Shown here one piece after another: positions 34,813 through 45,139 of a stretch of 64,000 bases of DNA (position 1 is the first letter of the stretch; each line of letters opens with the position of its first letter). The notes beneath the pieces were generated by a model that did no database searches, was not told where the DNA came from, and saw nothing but the letters and a program-made list of their open reading frames with translations. Both the position numbers and the translations under genes were made by a program. Where the stretch lies: positions 178,099,361 through 178,163,360 of the forward strand of contig OY986436.1 in NCBI GenBank assembly GCA_963920525.1, in the 5' to 3' direction. This DNA comes from Dichetophora obliterata (Eukaryota > Arthropoda > Insecta > Diptera > Sciomyzidae).

Positions 34813-35190
34813 ATACGAACAATTCTTAAGTCGAATTAGAAAAATAAAATAAAAAATTATTTTAATAATGATGTATTTATTAATTTTTATAATAATTATT
34901 ATTAATGTATTTATTTAATGTTTTATTCAAGATTTTTTAAAATATTGAATTGAAATACGAACAATTCTTAAGTCGAATTAGAAAAATGAAATAAGAAATT
35001 ATTTCATTAATGATGTATTTATTAATTTTTTAATAATTATTATTAATGTATTTATTGAATTTTTTATTCAAGATTTTTTATTAAATACCAGAACTCTTAA
35101 GTATGTTTTTAATAATTGAAATACGAACAATTCTTAAGTCGAATTAGAGCAATGAAATAAGAAAGTAATTTATTAATGATGTATTATTTG
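34813..35190. repeat. Tandem repeat of about 142-166 bp, three copies
   Basis: ATACGAACAATTCTTAAGTC starts at 34813, 34955 and 35121. Each is followed by gaattaga and an A/T-rich tail with aatgatgtattta. The copies are close in sequence. No coding potential is seen. Confidence 0.8.
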
Positions 35191-36888
35191 TAAAATTATT
35201 CAAATGTTTGTTCAAATCAATAAAAACTCAGAGTATGTGCCGCCTTAATAAAATTAAAAGAAGTTTATCAACTAAATGTTTTTAAATTAGTTTTTTAATA
35301 ACATGTTTTAAAAAACAAGTTTTTTTGGGTATCTCACAGTGAATTTTGTAGAAGTGGACGAAATAATTTCATATATTTTTTTTTCATTGCTACATGCATA
35401 ACGATTATTTTAATTTTTAAAAATTTTAATTAGAGGCACATCCTAAACTTAGATACCTCCCACACTTAATGTATGCTTTGTATAACATCTGTGCCTACCG
35501 TGCCTCTGTTTGATTTGGTTATTTTTTTATGTAAAACTTTTGGTTAACAAAGCGTTTTAGGCAAACTCGGTTAAAATAAAGGCATACTTGAGTAGATGTT
35601 TTCTAAAAAAGTTTATTATTTATTATAAAATTTTTATTTGCACGTTAATTTTACATCATCAGTGTTAGTAAAACAAATATTTTCTTTTTTTTTAACATAT
35701 CCTTTTTATATATAGAAATGGCGCTGAAGTTGGTGTTCTTCAGATCGGGTTTATATCGTCAAAACAAAAAAACAGAAAAATGCATTTGAAAATTTACTCT
35801 TCAATGCATATTTTTTACCAAAATTGAATGAAAATATAGGTAATTATGAAAAATTTTAAGCGTTGAAAAAAGGCCGAAAAACTAATGTTATTTTTGACCA
35901 TATTGTTGCGTGTTAAAACTAGAAAAATTTTACCATGACACTAGATTCTTACATTATAAACAGATTAAAAAACACGTAAATTAAAATTGGCCAATTAATT
36001 TGTTTACAATAGTGTGGCCCGTTTTAAAAAAGTATGTTCCGAGAAAAAGGCGTGTACAGATACTCTAATTAAATAAAGGTACTCTGGTGCGCCGGGTTTA
36101 AAGCACCAAACCGCAGAATCTGTATTATAAGAGGGATTGATTTGATATTTTTTTTTTACATATTCTTCATATTTGCCTAAAACCTCGCATAACATACTTT
36201 GCCCATTTACAATATAAGACATTGCTACACGAAGTGTTAACAAAAAAAGTATATCAGTGAGGGGACTGCCGACCGAAGTGAAAACCTATATATAATATAT
36301 TAGTATTCCCTGGAAGACTTTGTCCTGCCACGGACCGCTTTACTGCTTTATAAAAATTTTCATGCTAATCGGAAAAAGTTTTTATATTTTCACTCCCTCA
36401 GTCGTTGATTGTATCTTTCAAAATATTTTTTATTCAGATAGCATTTTTATTTTATAATCACACCAAACTATATTATTACATTTAAATTGAATATTGCTGA
36501 TATAAAAATAAAATACAGGAAGCACTATTGAATGAAAAATAATCGTCATAAAATAAAATAAATTTTCTATTTTTTATATATGCTATTTTGTTTGATTCGT
36601 CTTGAAGTCTCTTTTAATGCCTGCATTTGAGATCTTGCTACAAGGAAAACAGAAAACATAGCAAGCAAAGTGCGGTTTATTTTCTGCCTCCGATTCGGTT
36701 CATCCGTACATCCGGTTCATCATTAATGCACATTATTTTCGTCTTTTATAATTTCATTATATTTTAAATTATGGGTAGTAATAGAAAAAACAGAGTAACA
36801 CTTTAACAAAAATATAAATTAAACTTATTTAAATAAATAATATACATATAATATACATATATATAATTATTAAATTATTTATATTTAT
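35191..36888. other. Non-coding stretch with one unexplained frame
   Basis: A minus-strand frame at 36243-36004 (79 codons, starting MLTLRVAMSYIVNGQSM and containing PSYNTDSAVWCFKPGAPEY) has a more protein-like composition than its surroundings. I do not recognise it; it could be an exon of a host gene or a transposon relic. The rest is AT-rich. Confidence 0.35.
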
Positions 36889-38170
36889 ATAATTAGTTTT
36901 AAAGGTTTTCTAAGAGATGGCGTAACTATCAAAAGATCGCATCGGGCACACCTGTGACTATATTCATTTCAAAGCACATTGTCTAAGCTTCATTTTTTAG
37001 TATGTGTCATTCCACTGAAGTGTAAACAACATATATTTTTTTCTCTGTGAACATGTCGACTTTCGTTCCAACAAAACGCAATTTGCGGGAAGGTTTACTT
37101 TTGTGCTTCCATTTGAAGAAAAAAGCGGTTGAAGCACAACGCACGCTTACTGAGGCTTACGGGGACTATGCTCCATCGATTTCTACTTGTGAGTACTGGT
37201 TCCGTCGGTTTAAAAGTGGTGATTTTGATACGGAAGACAAAGAGCGTCCGGGCCAGCCGAAAAAGTTTGAAGATGAGGAATTGGAGGCTTTGCTCGATGA
37301 AGACCCGTGTCAAACCCTTCAAGAATTGTCATAATCATTGGGAGTCGACTTATCAACGGTCGGCAAACGCTTGAAGGCCATGGGAATGATTCAAAAGCAA
37401 GGAAATTGGGTGCCGTACCAGTTGAAGCCGAGAGACGTTGAACGGCGATTTTGCATGTGCGAACAACTGCTTCAACGGCATAAAAGGAAGAGTTTTTTGC
37501 ATCGTATTGTCACTGGCGATGAAAAGTGGATCCATTACGATAATTCTAAGTGAAAAAAGTCGTGGGGACCACCCGGCCATGCATCAACATCGAGGGCCAA
37601 GCCGAATATTCATGGCGCCAAGCTTATGCTGTGTATTTGGTGGGATCAGAAGGGTGTCGTGTACTATGAGCTGCTAAAACCTAACGAAAACATCACTGAG
37701 GAACGCTACCAACAACAATTGATGCAATTGAGCCGAGCATTAAAGGTTAAACGGCCGGAATATGCCAAAAGACATGACAAAGTGGTTTTTTAACATGACA
37801 ACGCACGGCCACATGTTGCAAGAACCGTCAAGGAAACGTTTGAGGCGCTGAATTGGGATGTGCTACCCCACCCGCCTTATAGCCCAGACATAGCCCCTTC
37901 CGACTACCACCTATTCAGATCGATGACGCATGGCTTGACTGAGCAGCGCTTCACTTCTTACGAGGATACCAAAAAATGGGTCGATTCGTGGATTGCCTCA
38001 AAAGACGAATCGTTCTTCCGACGCGGAATCCATATGCTGCCAGAAAGATGGGAAAATGTTGTAGCTAAGGATGGACAATACTTTGAATAATATACATTGT
38101 ACCGTTGTTTCTAAATAAATGCTCAAAAACCGAAAAAAAACCTTTAAAATTAATTGCAACCCCCAATATA
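36889..38170 (+). mobile_element. DD34D mariner element
   Basis: The right end, read inverted, has TTGGGGGTTGCAATTAATTT followed by TAAAGGTTTT. The left side at about 36890-36911 keeps only the inner part, taattagttttaaaggtttt, so the outer left end is worn or lost in AT-rich DNA. A full-length transposase frame lies between. Confidence 0.8.
37047..38090 (+). pseudogene. mariner transposase with three nonsense codons and no frameshift
   Basis: One frame of 348 codons runs from MNMSTFVPTKRNLREGL to the family-typical end VAKDGQYFE. It has the N-terminal helix-turn-helix pair (CEYWFRRFKSGDFDTED; LGVDLSTVGKRLKAMG). The catalytic triad is TGDEKWIHYDN, HDNARPHVA and YSPDIAPSDYHLF, with 34 residues between the last two Asp residues. 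TAA at 37332, TGA at 37551 and TAA at 37791 interrupt it. Each is one C-to-T change from the residue expected (Gln, Arg, Gln). The closest group by memory is the Mos1/mauritiana side. Without a frameshift over 1 kb, decay is recent. Confidence 0.93.
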
Positions 38171-38395
38171 ATATACGTATACATAGAACTTGTATTTACA
38201 TAAATTTTATTGAATTTCGTTTATATTATTTTCACTTTTTGCGTCATTAATAATTGAATTATATTCCAAAAAAGATACTAAAGGCGCATGGTAGCTGAAA
38301 TAAGAAACAAAAAATTTTTGGACAATGCAGTCCCAGTCATGATAAAATTATTATTAGGTAGCCTTGACAACTACTTATTTTCTCACAAGCTGCCA

Positions 38396-38613
38396 CCATC
38401 GAATTTCACACAACAGAAAACAAAATAAAGTGCGTTTGTCACACTCATGGGCAACTTTCAGCGGAGTCAATAATTGGCAACTGTTATTTTTTAATTTGAG
38501 TGAGAAACCTTTGCAATTAAATGATCCATTCACAACAACTGACTCCTTTGAATGTGGCCAATGCGTGTGACACACGTTCTCTATTGTGTTTCCTTTTGTT
38601 TGACATTCGATGG
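38396..38613. mobile_element. MITE-like inverted repeat, about 85-bp arms
   Basis: CCATCGAATTTCACACAACA at 38396 returns in inverse at the right edge (ending 38613) with about 75 percent identity over some 85 bp. The shared centre is TTGTCACACTCATGG versus TGTGTCACACGCATTGG. No target duplication is clear. Short frames here on both strands come from the palindrome. Confidence 0.6.
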
Positions 38614-39536
38614 TTTAAACACGAAATGTCACTCCTAACTATTACTTTTTATACTATGGACCCATTCAGAGAATATGCTGGCGACATTTATAAAACTACA
38701 AATGTTTTTATGTTAGTCATGAAACTCAAACACACGCTCTTGGATATTGGCTACCAGGCGCTCGGCTTTTTTCGTTTGACAGGATTTTGACAGAATTGTA
38801 GGTATTGTTGAAAAGGAATCAAAACTTACACATAATATAAGGGGTATTTTTTAAAGTCTCTCCGTATCGAGCCTACCTGGGATTGAATTACAGCATCCGC
38901 CCAAGTAACGATTTTAGCCATATATTAATTCTTGCAGAGCTTATAGTTCTATCTTATATAGCAGCTAGCTTCGACTATAGATTTAGTAGCGCTACTAAAG
39001 CTCTTGCAGAGAATATATAAGGCGACTTACTTGTGACACGTGCTTGCGCAAACAATCTGTGTGGTCTATTTGACCCTTTAGCGAAGAGTGGAAAATGAAA
39101 AGATTGAAATAAGAATATTATGTTTTCAAATTTAAATAGTGCGGACACGTGTGTTTAGTTTGTGTTTAATTTGAATGAAAATATTATAAAATTGTAAATA
39201 AAACTATAAAATGCCGAGGAAGTGTTCAACTTGCAAAAAAGCAAAAAAACAAGTTTAATCAAAAATTAACTGCAAAACATGAATATAAAGAACCTCGAGA
39301 TGAACAGCTGTTTTTGACAACTAGCTAGATTTTCTCTGCTTTCTACTTCATTCCTCTGCGAGTCGCCCTACCTGGTTATTCTGCCATGCTCGCTGTCTGT
39401 ATTGATGACGAGTTTTACTCGGAAAATCTCGATGACGCAAATCAAACATTTACCCTCTACCAAAATAGTTCAACGCGCCTAAAGAAGTTTTCACTTCAAA
39501 AATGGAAACTAATTCAGTACAAATTTTTTTAATACT
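38614..39536. other. Non-coding stretch
   Basis: The phrase cttgcagag occurs twice (38933 and 39003) in a short local duplication. A tiny start-like frame, MPRKCSTCKKAKKQV, at about 39211 is followed at once by a stop and is not called. Confidence 0.35.
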
Positions 39537-40113
39537 TTAAAAAATTAAAAGTAAGCACATAAAATAAAAACAAAAACTATTTCTAACAAAGCAGATTACT
39601 TCTTCCTTCAAAAGTTCCGAAAATATTTCTATCAAACGTTTGTTCCTTTTTCCACAAGCGCGCCACTTTATTAGTATTTTGATAGAAAAACTTATGAGTT
39701 TATTTTTAATGGATCTTAAAGACACCTTATCAGCATCGACAAGATAACATTTTGATTCAACGAACTTAAATAGATTTTCGTTGCTCGCAAATTTGCACCA
39801 CATTTCATACAAATCCCATTTAGTGATGGAGAATGTGTACTCTAAAAAAAAAGAAAATTAAAAAGAAGCGAGCCTGTGCGAATCCCCAAATTTGTTTTAA
39901 AATAAAGAACAAACACATAAACAACATATACTGAAAAATCAACCTGGTGTTAAGCGGTGTCAAATAAGTCCCACCTTCGGGAAGTTTAAAAATAAAAACA
40001 AATAGCGCAGATATAGCGCTTCTGGCAGTGTTGAAAATTTTCAAAATATGTATTCACTTTCACGATTGTTTTAAATATGATTATATTATCATACCTTCCA
40101 CTTGAAATTCCAT
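39537..40113 (-). CDS. Unknown two-exon gene fragment, minus strand
   Basis: A first exon at 40113-40095 (MEFQVE) ends at a good donor (G|GTATGA). A second exon starts at 39841 after a T-rich acceptor (TTTTAG) and continues in frame as EYTFSITKWDLYEMWCKFA, then LFKFVESKCYLVDADKVSL and RSIKNKLISFSIKILIKW. The frame stops at 39537, but the last 20 residues are low in complexity, so a third exon may exist further left. No domain is recognised with confidence; the short Trp/Lys-rich module looks like a small transposon or host accessory protein. It sits head to head with a THAP-like exon 480 bp away, so the two may share a promoter. Confidence 0.5.
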
Positions 40114-40594
40114 TGCAAACACTTAAAAAAAATGCAGAAAAATGCACTTGCGTCTTAAAAACTGCACTAATTTCAACTGATAATCAAAATAAATTCAGTT
40201 AAACTAAATACCTGTTTTTATTACTCAATGCTTATCTATCCACTGACAAAAATAAATCTTAATACCATATCTTTTAGATCATTACTCATCAGCTTGTACA
40301 GTTATTTTCTCAAAGTGAGAAAATCAATTCTGTCCAGCTAGCATGTTCTACATGATTCCAAAGAAGTAAAATATAAGGAAATGGTGTTGCTTACACATAC
40401 ACTGTACGTGAACTGTCGCACCATTCGTATATTGTGCGAGCGAGAAAGAGTGTGTTTTTTGACATTTTTGAGAACCCTGACATCTGATTGGAAGACTCCT
40501 CAGCAAAATAGTTGAAAATAATTTAATTTTAAGCATTTTTCACTGCTTAAAAAGCAACAAATTAAAGAAAAAAAACCACTAAAACAAATGCAAT

Positions 40595-40662
40595 ATGAGT
40601 TGTGCGGTTAAGAATTGTAATAGTTCCCGAAAACTTAAAAACAATGCGCATTCGTTCCACAG
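40595..40662 (+). CDS. First exon of a THAP-type zinc finger protein, partial
   Basis: The exon reads MSCAVKNCNSSRKLKNNAHS then FHR and ends at a donor (CACAG|GTAAAA). The C-x4-C pair followed by FHR is how THAP domains begin (C2CH finger that binds DNA); the usual continuation would hold the second Cys and the His. I cannot find the next exon: the nearby acceptors lead to stops. THAP domains occur in host factors and in P-element and other transposases, so either origin is possible. Fragment status and function remain open. Confidence 0.5.
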
Positions 40663-42002
40663 GTAAAAATGTCCATACGTTTTAAATTCTTTTAACAAAA
40701 GTGCTTTATTTAGTTTCTAACGATATTTTTTTAACTTATTTGTGTTAGAAATGTATATATTTCTTATTAAAAATGGTTTAAAAATGCAATTTAGACCCCG
40801 TTGATTTTCCGCCAGTTTGATCAAACCACATCTGTCAAAACACAAACACTGCTTCAGGGGCGCAGTCATTTTTCGCAGTTGAATACATGTTTGGGGCGCT
40901 CTTGTTTTCAGCATAGTGAATCAGATTTAGTACCTGTTTGTTAAATTTGTCTGATTTTTACACAACATCTAGGCAGAAACACCCAAAAAAATAAGGATTT
41001 TAAAAAATTAACCTAATATAATTTGTAATTAAATTTGAAGTTTAGAATTTATAGGCCTTCAAATATAGAAAAATTACCTAAAAATCTTGCAGTTTTTCAA
41101 CAAAACTAAGCTTTATGGGTATTAAAACAAAGGTAATGTGCGTATCTATTCAACGAGGTGTCAAATTTAGAATTCCATAAGAATTCATTAAGATATAATT
41201 TTTTATAATTAGAATTTGTCTGAAAGACTAGTAGTTTCCCTTTTACGAAAGCAATACATTAAAAATATAACTGCATTCAGAACTGCCGTAGACAGAGAAG
41301 CCTCTTTACTGAGGTTTGTAAACCCTAAGCAGCATCCGAAGGCCTCCTTTTGATACATTTGTTTTTTTTATTAAATATGGAAAAACCTCGCGATTTTAAG
41401 AAAAAAAAGGGTTGTATCTTAAATACATGTATTTTTATGTTTGATTTCTTGTTGAATAGATACTTGTATTATCTCTCTTTTGATACCCAGAAAGTTTAGT
41501 TTTGTTGGAAAACTTAAAAAATCAGCTAAATTTTTAGTCCACTTTTTCCAACGTTGGATGCCTATAACTTCTAAGCCAATTGCAAGCGATCAAAAATTTT
41601 TTAAATAATTAGAGATGTTGCTATTCTTGAAATGTTTCTAAAATTTTAATGCATAAGAACAAACTTTAACAGTTTGGACCTTCTTTTACGATACAACCGA
41701 ATGCGGCCCTTTTTGATTGTTTCTGTATTTGTGTGAACCAACACCAATATAGAAAATACCACACTTTTCTGCTATTACACCACTTCCTTATATTTAACTT
41801 CTTTGCACGATTCACTGTGCTTCTGTTCAAAATAGAACCGGACTGTGCGAATGAAACAACAACATCTCTAAAATATTTTTTTTTGTTTGTATGTATGTGT
41901 GTATGTTTTGAACAGACTCCTAAACTACTCAACGGATTTTTTTAAAACCTATATCAAACGATTCTTTATATTACTGCGCTAAACATAGGCTATATTAATT
42001 TT
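40663..42002. other. AT-rich non-coding stretch
   Basis: Nothing convincing is seen. Frames at 40717-40914 and 41666-41945 overlap simple sequence and lack domains. The last 120 bp may be the 5' part of the Helitron. Confidence 0.4.
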
Positions 42003-42255
42003 GTCACGCCCACTTTTATCTCCCACAAACCAATAAAAATACTATATATCAAACAGTTTCGCCCGAATTGGATTAAGATTTGGTACTTGGGTTTGTATGC
42101 CAACTGTCGGCAACTGAACGAAAAATGGATTGCCACACCCCCTTTTACCACCCGCAAACTAATAAAAATGCTATATTTTAAACGGTTTTGACCGCATTGG
42201 ACTTAAATTTTGTAATTTACTCCGTATACTGAGTGTCAGCGATTATAATAAAAAT
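42003..42255 (+). repeat. Two tandem copies of a 129-bp unit upstream of the Helitron helicase
   Basis: Copies start at about 42003 and 42132. They share caCgCCCaCTTTTAtC, CaCAAACnAATAAAAATnCT, cGgATTggaTTaAgaTTT and the end AAAAATGGA. They probably belong to the Helitron's non-coding 5' sequence, because they adjoin it and run in the same direction. Confidence 0.6.
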
Positions 42256-42370
42256 GGAAGTGGTATCACTACAGCTACGCCCACTATTCATAAATAATTA
42301 TAATTCCTGATACGTAAATGATTTCTGTGTTTTGTGACCAGGCGGCACTGGTCAAATTTTCCTTTAGAAA

Positions 42371-43605
42371 ATGTTACTCGCTAAAGTTCTTCAGCAAGGG
42401 AAGATTGTTGTAGCGGTTGCCTCTTTTGGAATTGCAGCAACCCTGTTACCAGGAGGAATACAGCACACGCAGTATTTAAATCAACTTTCAATTTAGCCGC
42501 AAAAAATATTCATCAGTAAAAGAACCGGTCTTGCTAACTTCCTTAAACAATGTGACCTAATTTCATGGGACGAGTCCAGCTCATAAGAGTCCAGCACAAT
42601 GGCTCATAAGACAGCCCTAGAAACTTTAGACAGAACATTGCAAGACATTCATAAGACCAAGCACGTGATGGGGAAACGTTGGTTTTAGCAGGAGAATTTA
42701 GGCAAACATTGCCTATTGTTCCAAGAGGTACACGTGCGGATGAAATAAAAACATGTATTAAATCATCATATTTATGGAAAAATGTAACAAAGTTCGAGTA
42801 AAAAATGAACATGAAAGCTCACCTTGATGGAGTTCAATTGTTTGGTCTTTTCGCAAGCAACCTGTTGAAAGTATAGTGTGGACAACTTGAAAGAGATGCG
42901 CAAGGTAAAGTTCAGTTTCTACAATAGTTAAATCTGCAAAAGAGCTCCAACAAAAAGTTTTTCCGAATGTCATAAGTAGTTATAAAAATCAAAGTTGGTC
43001 ATGCGAGAGGGCAACTTTGGCGCCGAAAAACATCACGGTCAATGCAATCAACTTCCAACTTTTACGACAGCTGCAGGGTGATATGCGCACTTATTAATCG
43101 ATAGATACCGATCATGATCAGAATGAGTCAGTTAATTACCCTGTCGAATTTTTAAATTTGTTGGAGCTACCAGGAGTACCTCCTCATAGCCTCAGCCTAA
43201 AATTGGAGCACCTATAATGCTATTGAGAAATTTAGATTCACCACGACTTTGCATGGCACCAGGCTCTCGGTTAAGAAATTATTGCCAAATGTTATTGACG
43301 ATACTATTCTAATAGGGTGTGGCAAAGGAGATGACGTTTTTCTGCCTCGCATCCCAATTATACCAACTGACATGCCATTTCAGTTCAAGAGGCTGCAATT
43401 TGCAATCCGTCTGAGTTTCGCCATAGCTATTAAGAAATCCCAAGGACAAACACTAAAAGTTGCAGAACTTGACTAGACCGAAAACAGCTTTGCTCGTGGC
43501 CAATTATATGTCGGCTACTCACGAGTTGGGAGCCCAAATAATTTATTTCTTTTGACACCAAATGAAAAGTCTTTAAATATTGTGTACTCAGAAGCTTTAA
43601 AATAA
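42371..43605 (+). pseudogene. Helitron Pif1-like helicase, C-terminal relic
   Basis: This is the helicase half of a RepHel protein, which unwinds DNA for rolling-circle transposition. In pieces across frames one reads VLQQGKIVVAVASFGIAATL, QCDLISWDES, VLAGEFRQTLPIVPRGTRAD, the 2A-to-C-terminal region with [20 protein letters not shown] and MLLRNLDSPRLC, then FAIAIKKSQGQTLKVAELD and GQLYVGYSRVGSPNNLFLL. The Walker A and the Rep nuclease part are missing upstream. Several frameshifts and stops occur, and a TAG follows AELD at 43474. A Helitron 3' end lies 200 bp downstream. The family call is secure from the last two motifs. Confidence 0.88.
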
Positions 43606-43779
43606 TTACAAAAAAAAATAAATTGACTTTTTATTCCAATAATAAATTTATGGTCAAATTCGTAAGTTAAGCAGATTATCGAAGACCGTGTACATATGCT
43701 TTAATAAAATATTTTTTCAAGCAAACTGATAATCAATCCTTTTTTGCTATCAATTTAACTCAACTCAAATTAGTTTTAT

Positions 43780-43805
43780 CCGGACAAGGTCGAGTACTCT
43801 GCTAG
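43780..43805 (+). other. Probable Helitron 3' terminus ending CTAG
   Basis: The string TCCGGACAAGGTCGAGTACT then CTGCTAG ends at 43805 and is followed by T. Helitrons end in CTRR after a short hairpin; here GGAC-AAG-GTC can form only a weak stem. Its place just after the helicase supports the call. Confidence 0.6.
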
Positions 43806-43975
43806 TTTGTCATAAAGCTATTGATTTTTTTGAAGGCTGGTAGCACTGTTAAAGGCTTGGACGTTAATTTTTAGCGCGATCTGTCCTGTAAGTTCACCTC
43901 GATTCTGACCTGCAAATTTCATAATAAAAAAAAGTTGAGCAAAGAGTGTATTTGAAATTGTGTTTTCTTGTCCGG

Positions 43976-45050
43976 ATGCATTGAAAATGGTGCAGAAAAA
44001 ATATGGGGAGTCTGCTCTTCCACGAACGCAGCCATCTGAGTAGTACAGATTGTTTTAGGAGGGTCGTACATCAGTTGACAACTTGCCTCACCCTTCTAGT
44101 CCAGCAACATCAATAAAAGATGAAAATGTCAAAAAGTCAAGAAAATTGTACTCGAAAATCGTCGTGTGAACGTTAGAGATATAGCGGCGAGCTTGATATT
44201 TCGAATGGATTGGCGCACACTATTTTACATGAAGATTAACTGCTTTAATCTGTTTAACAAAAATGCACAGCAATGACAAACAAGACACGAGAAGCAATAT
44301 AATTTCGTATAGGAAAAAGTATTGCTTCTCGTGTCTTGCTTGTCGTTAGTGTGTTGCTTCGTGTGATATAGAATAATTCAGTTAAGCATGTGACGGGTTG
44401 CAGCGTGACTTATGCCAAAATTGCAAAATTTTCTTCAAGAAGAGTTTCGCAAAATTGTCGCTTAGGAGATGTTTTTAATGGACGATACGAATATTCAGCA
44501 CATCGTTACTGGAGACGAGTTTTAATTGTACAAGTATCACGTCGAAACAACTCAACAATTTGCAGATTTTCGCTATCCAAATGAGCCGAAACCCAAAAAT
44601 TCACAACAAAGTTGTTCAAAAATTAAGGTGCTGTTGACTGTTTTCTTCGATTCTCAAGTTCAATCGGTCAACGTTCATTATTATTTTAGTGTTTTAAAGC
44701 GTATGTGGAAAATATTTGGCGAAAGAGACCAGAATTGTGTAAGGACAATTCGTGTTTGTTGCACCACGATAATGCACCACCTCACATATCACGTATTGTA
44801 TGCTATTATTTGACCAAAAACAATGTCAATATCGTCCAACAAGCACCGTATTCGCCAGATATGGCATCGTTTGTCTTTTCTCTGTTTCCCAAACTCAAAT
44901 TGTCGCTTCGTGCAAAACATTTTGAGGCGATACTAAGTTTTTTTACTTTTATTTTTTCCTACAATGGAAAAGTGCTTTCTTTTTTTATAGGTAAGGCAAA
45001 AATGGTATTTCTTCAGGACTGTACGAAGAGCCTGAACTTACTGTTGCTAT
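43976..45050 (+). pseudogene. mariner transposase relic with lost third Asp and an inner hairpin
   Basis: The plus strand reads, in pieces, MVQKKYGESALPRTQ, EGRTSVDNLPHPSSPATS, ISNGLAHTILHED, IVTGDEF (first Asp), PKPKNSQQSCSKIKVLLTVF, SCLLHHDNAPPHISRIVCYY (second Asp) and QAPYSPDMASFVFSLFPKLK. In the last motif the family has an Asp in APCDFF where this copy has Val. The segment 44240-44390 interrupts the region between helix-turn-helix and catalytic core and contains a 28-bp hairpin. Several frameshifts and stops are present. It belongs to the mariner group known from SETMAR-like and ant mariners; the element ends are not found. Confidence 0.8.
44272..44347. repeat. Hairpin: 28-bp inverted repeat, 20-nt loop
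   Basis: The arms 44272-44299 and 44320-44347 pair at 26 of 28 positions, with the inner 19 (CAAGACACGAGAAGCAATA) perfect. The loop is 20 nt. The quality is far above its degraded surroundings, so it is younger than the mariner around it or under selection. What it is, a tiny MITE, a template-switch palindrome or a small RNA precursor, is open. Confidence 0.9.
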
Positions 45051-45139
45051 GAGTCAAATATTGAAAATGGCTTTGTCAAACATAATGTGATTATTTTCTA
45101 AAACTGTTTTCTATGAAGTCTTATACCCCTTCCTTTTAA

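Noticed and set aside
37095..37580. Minus-strand and alternate plus-strand frames within the mariner
   Set aside because: Shadows of the 348-codon mariner frame.
39211..39260. Start of a Cys-rich protein (MPRKCSTCKKAKKQV)
   Set aside because: A stop follows after 15 codons and no donor site is convincing.
42543..42973. Minus-strand frames of 89 and 71 codons
   Set aside because: The plus strand here reads as Helitron helicase; these are shadows.
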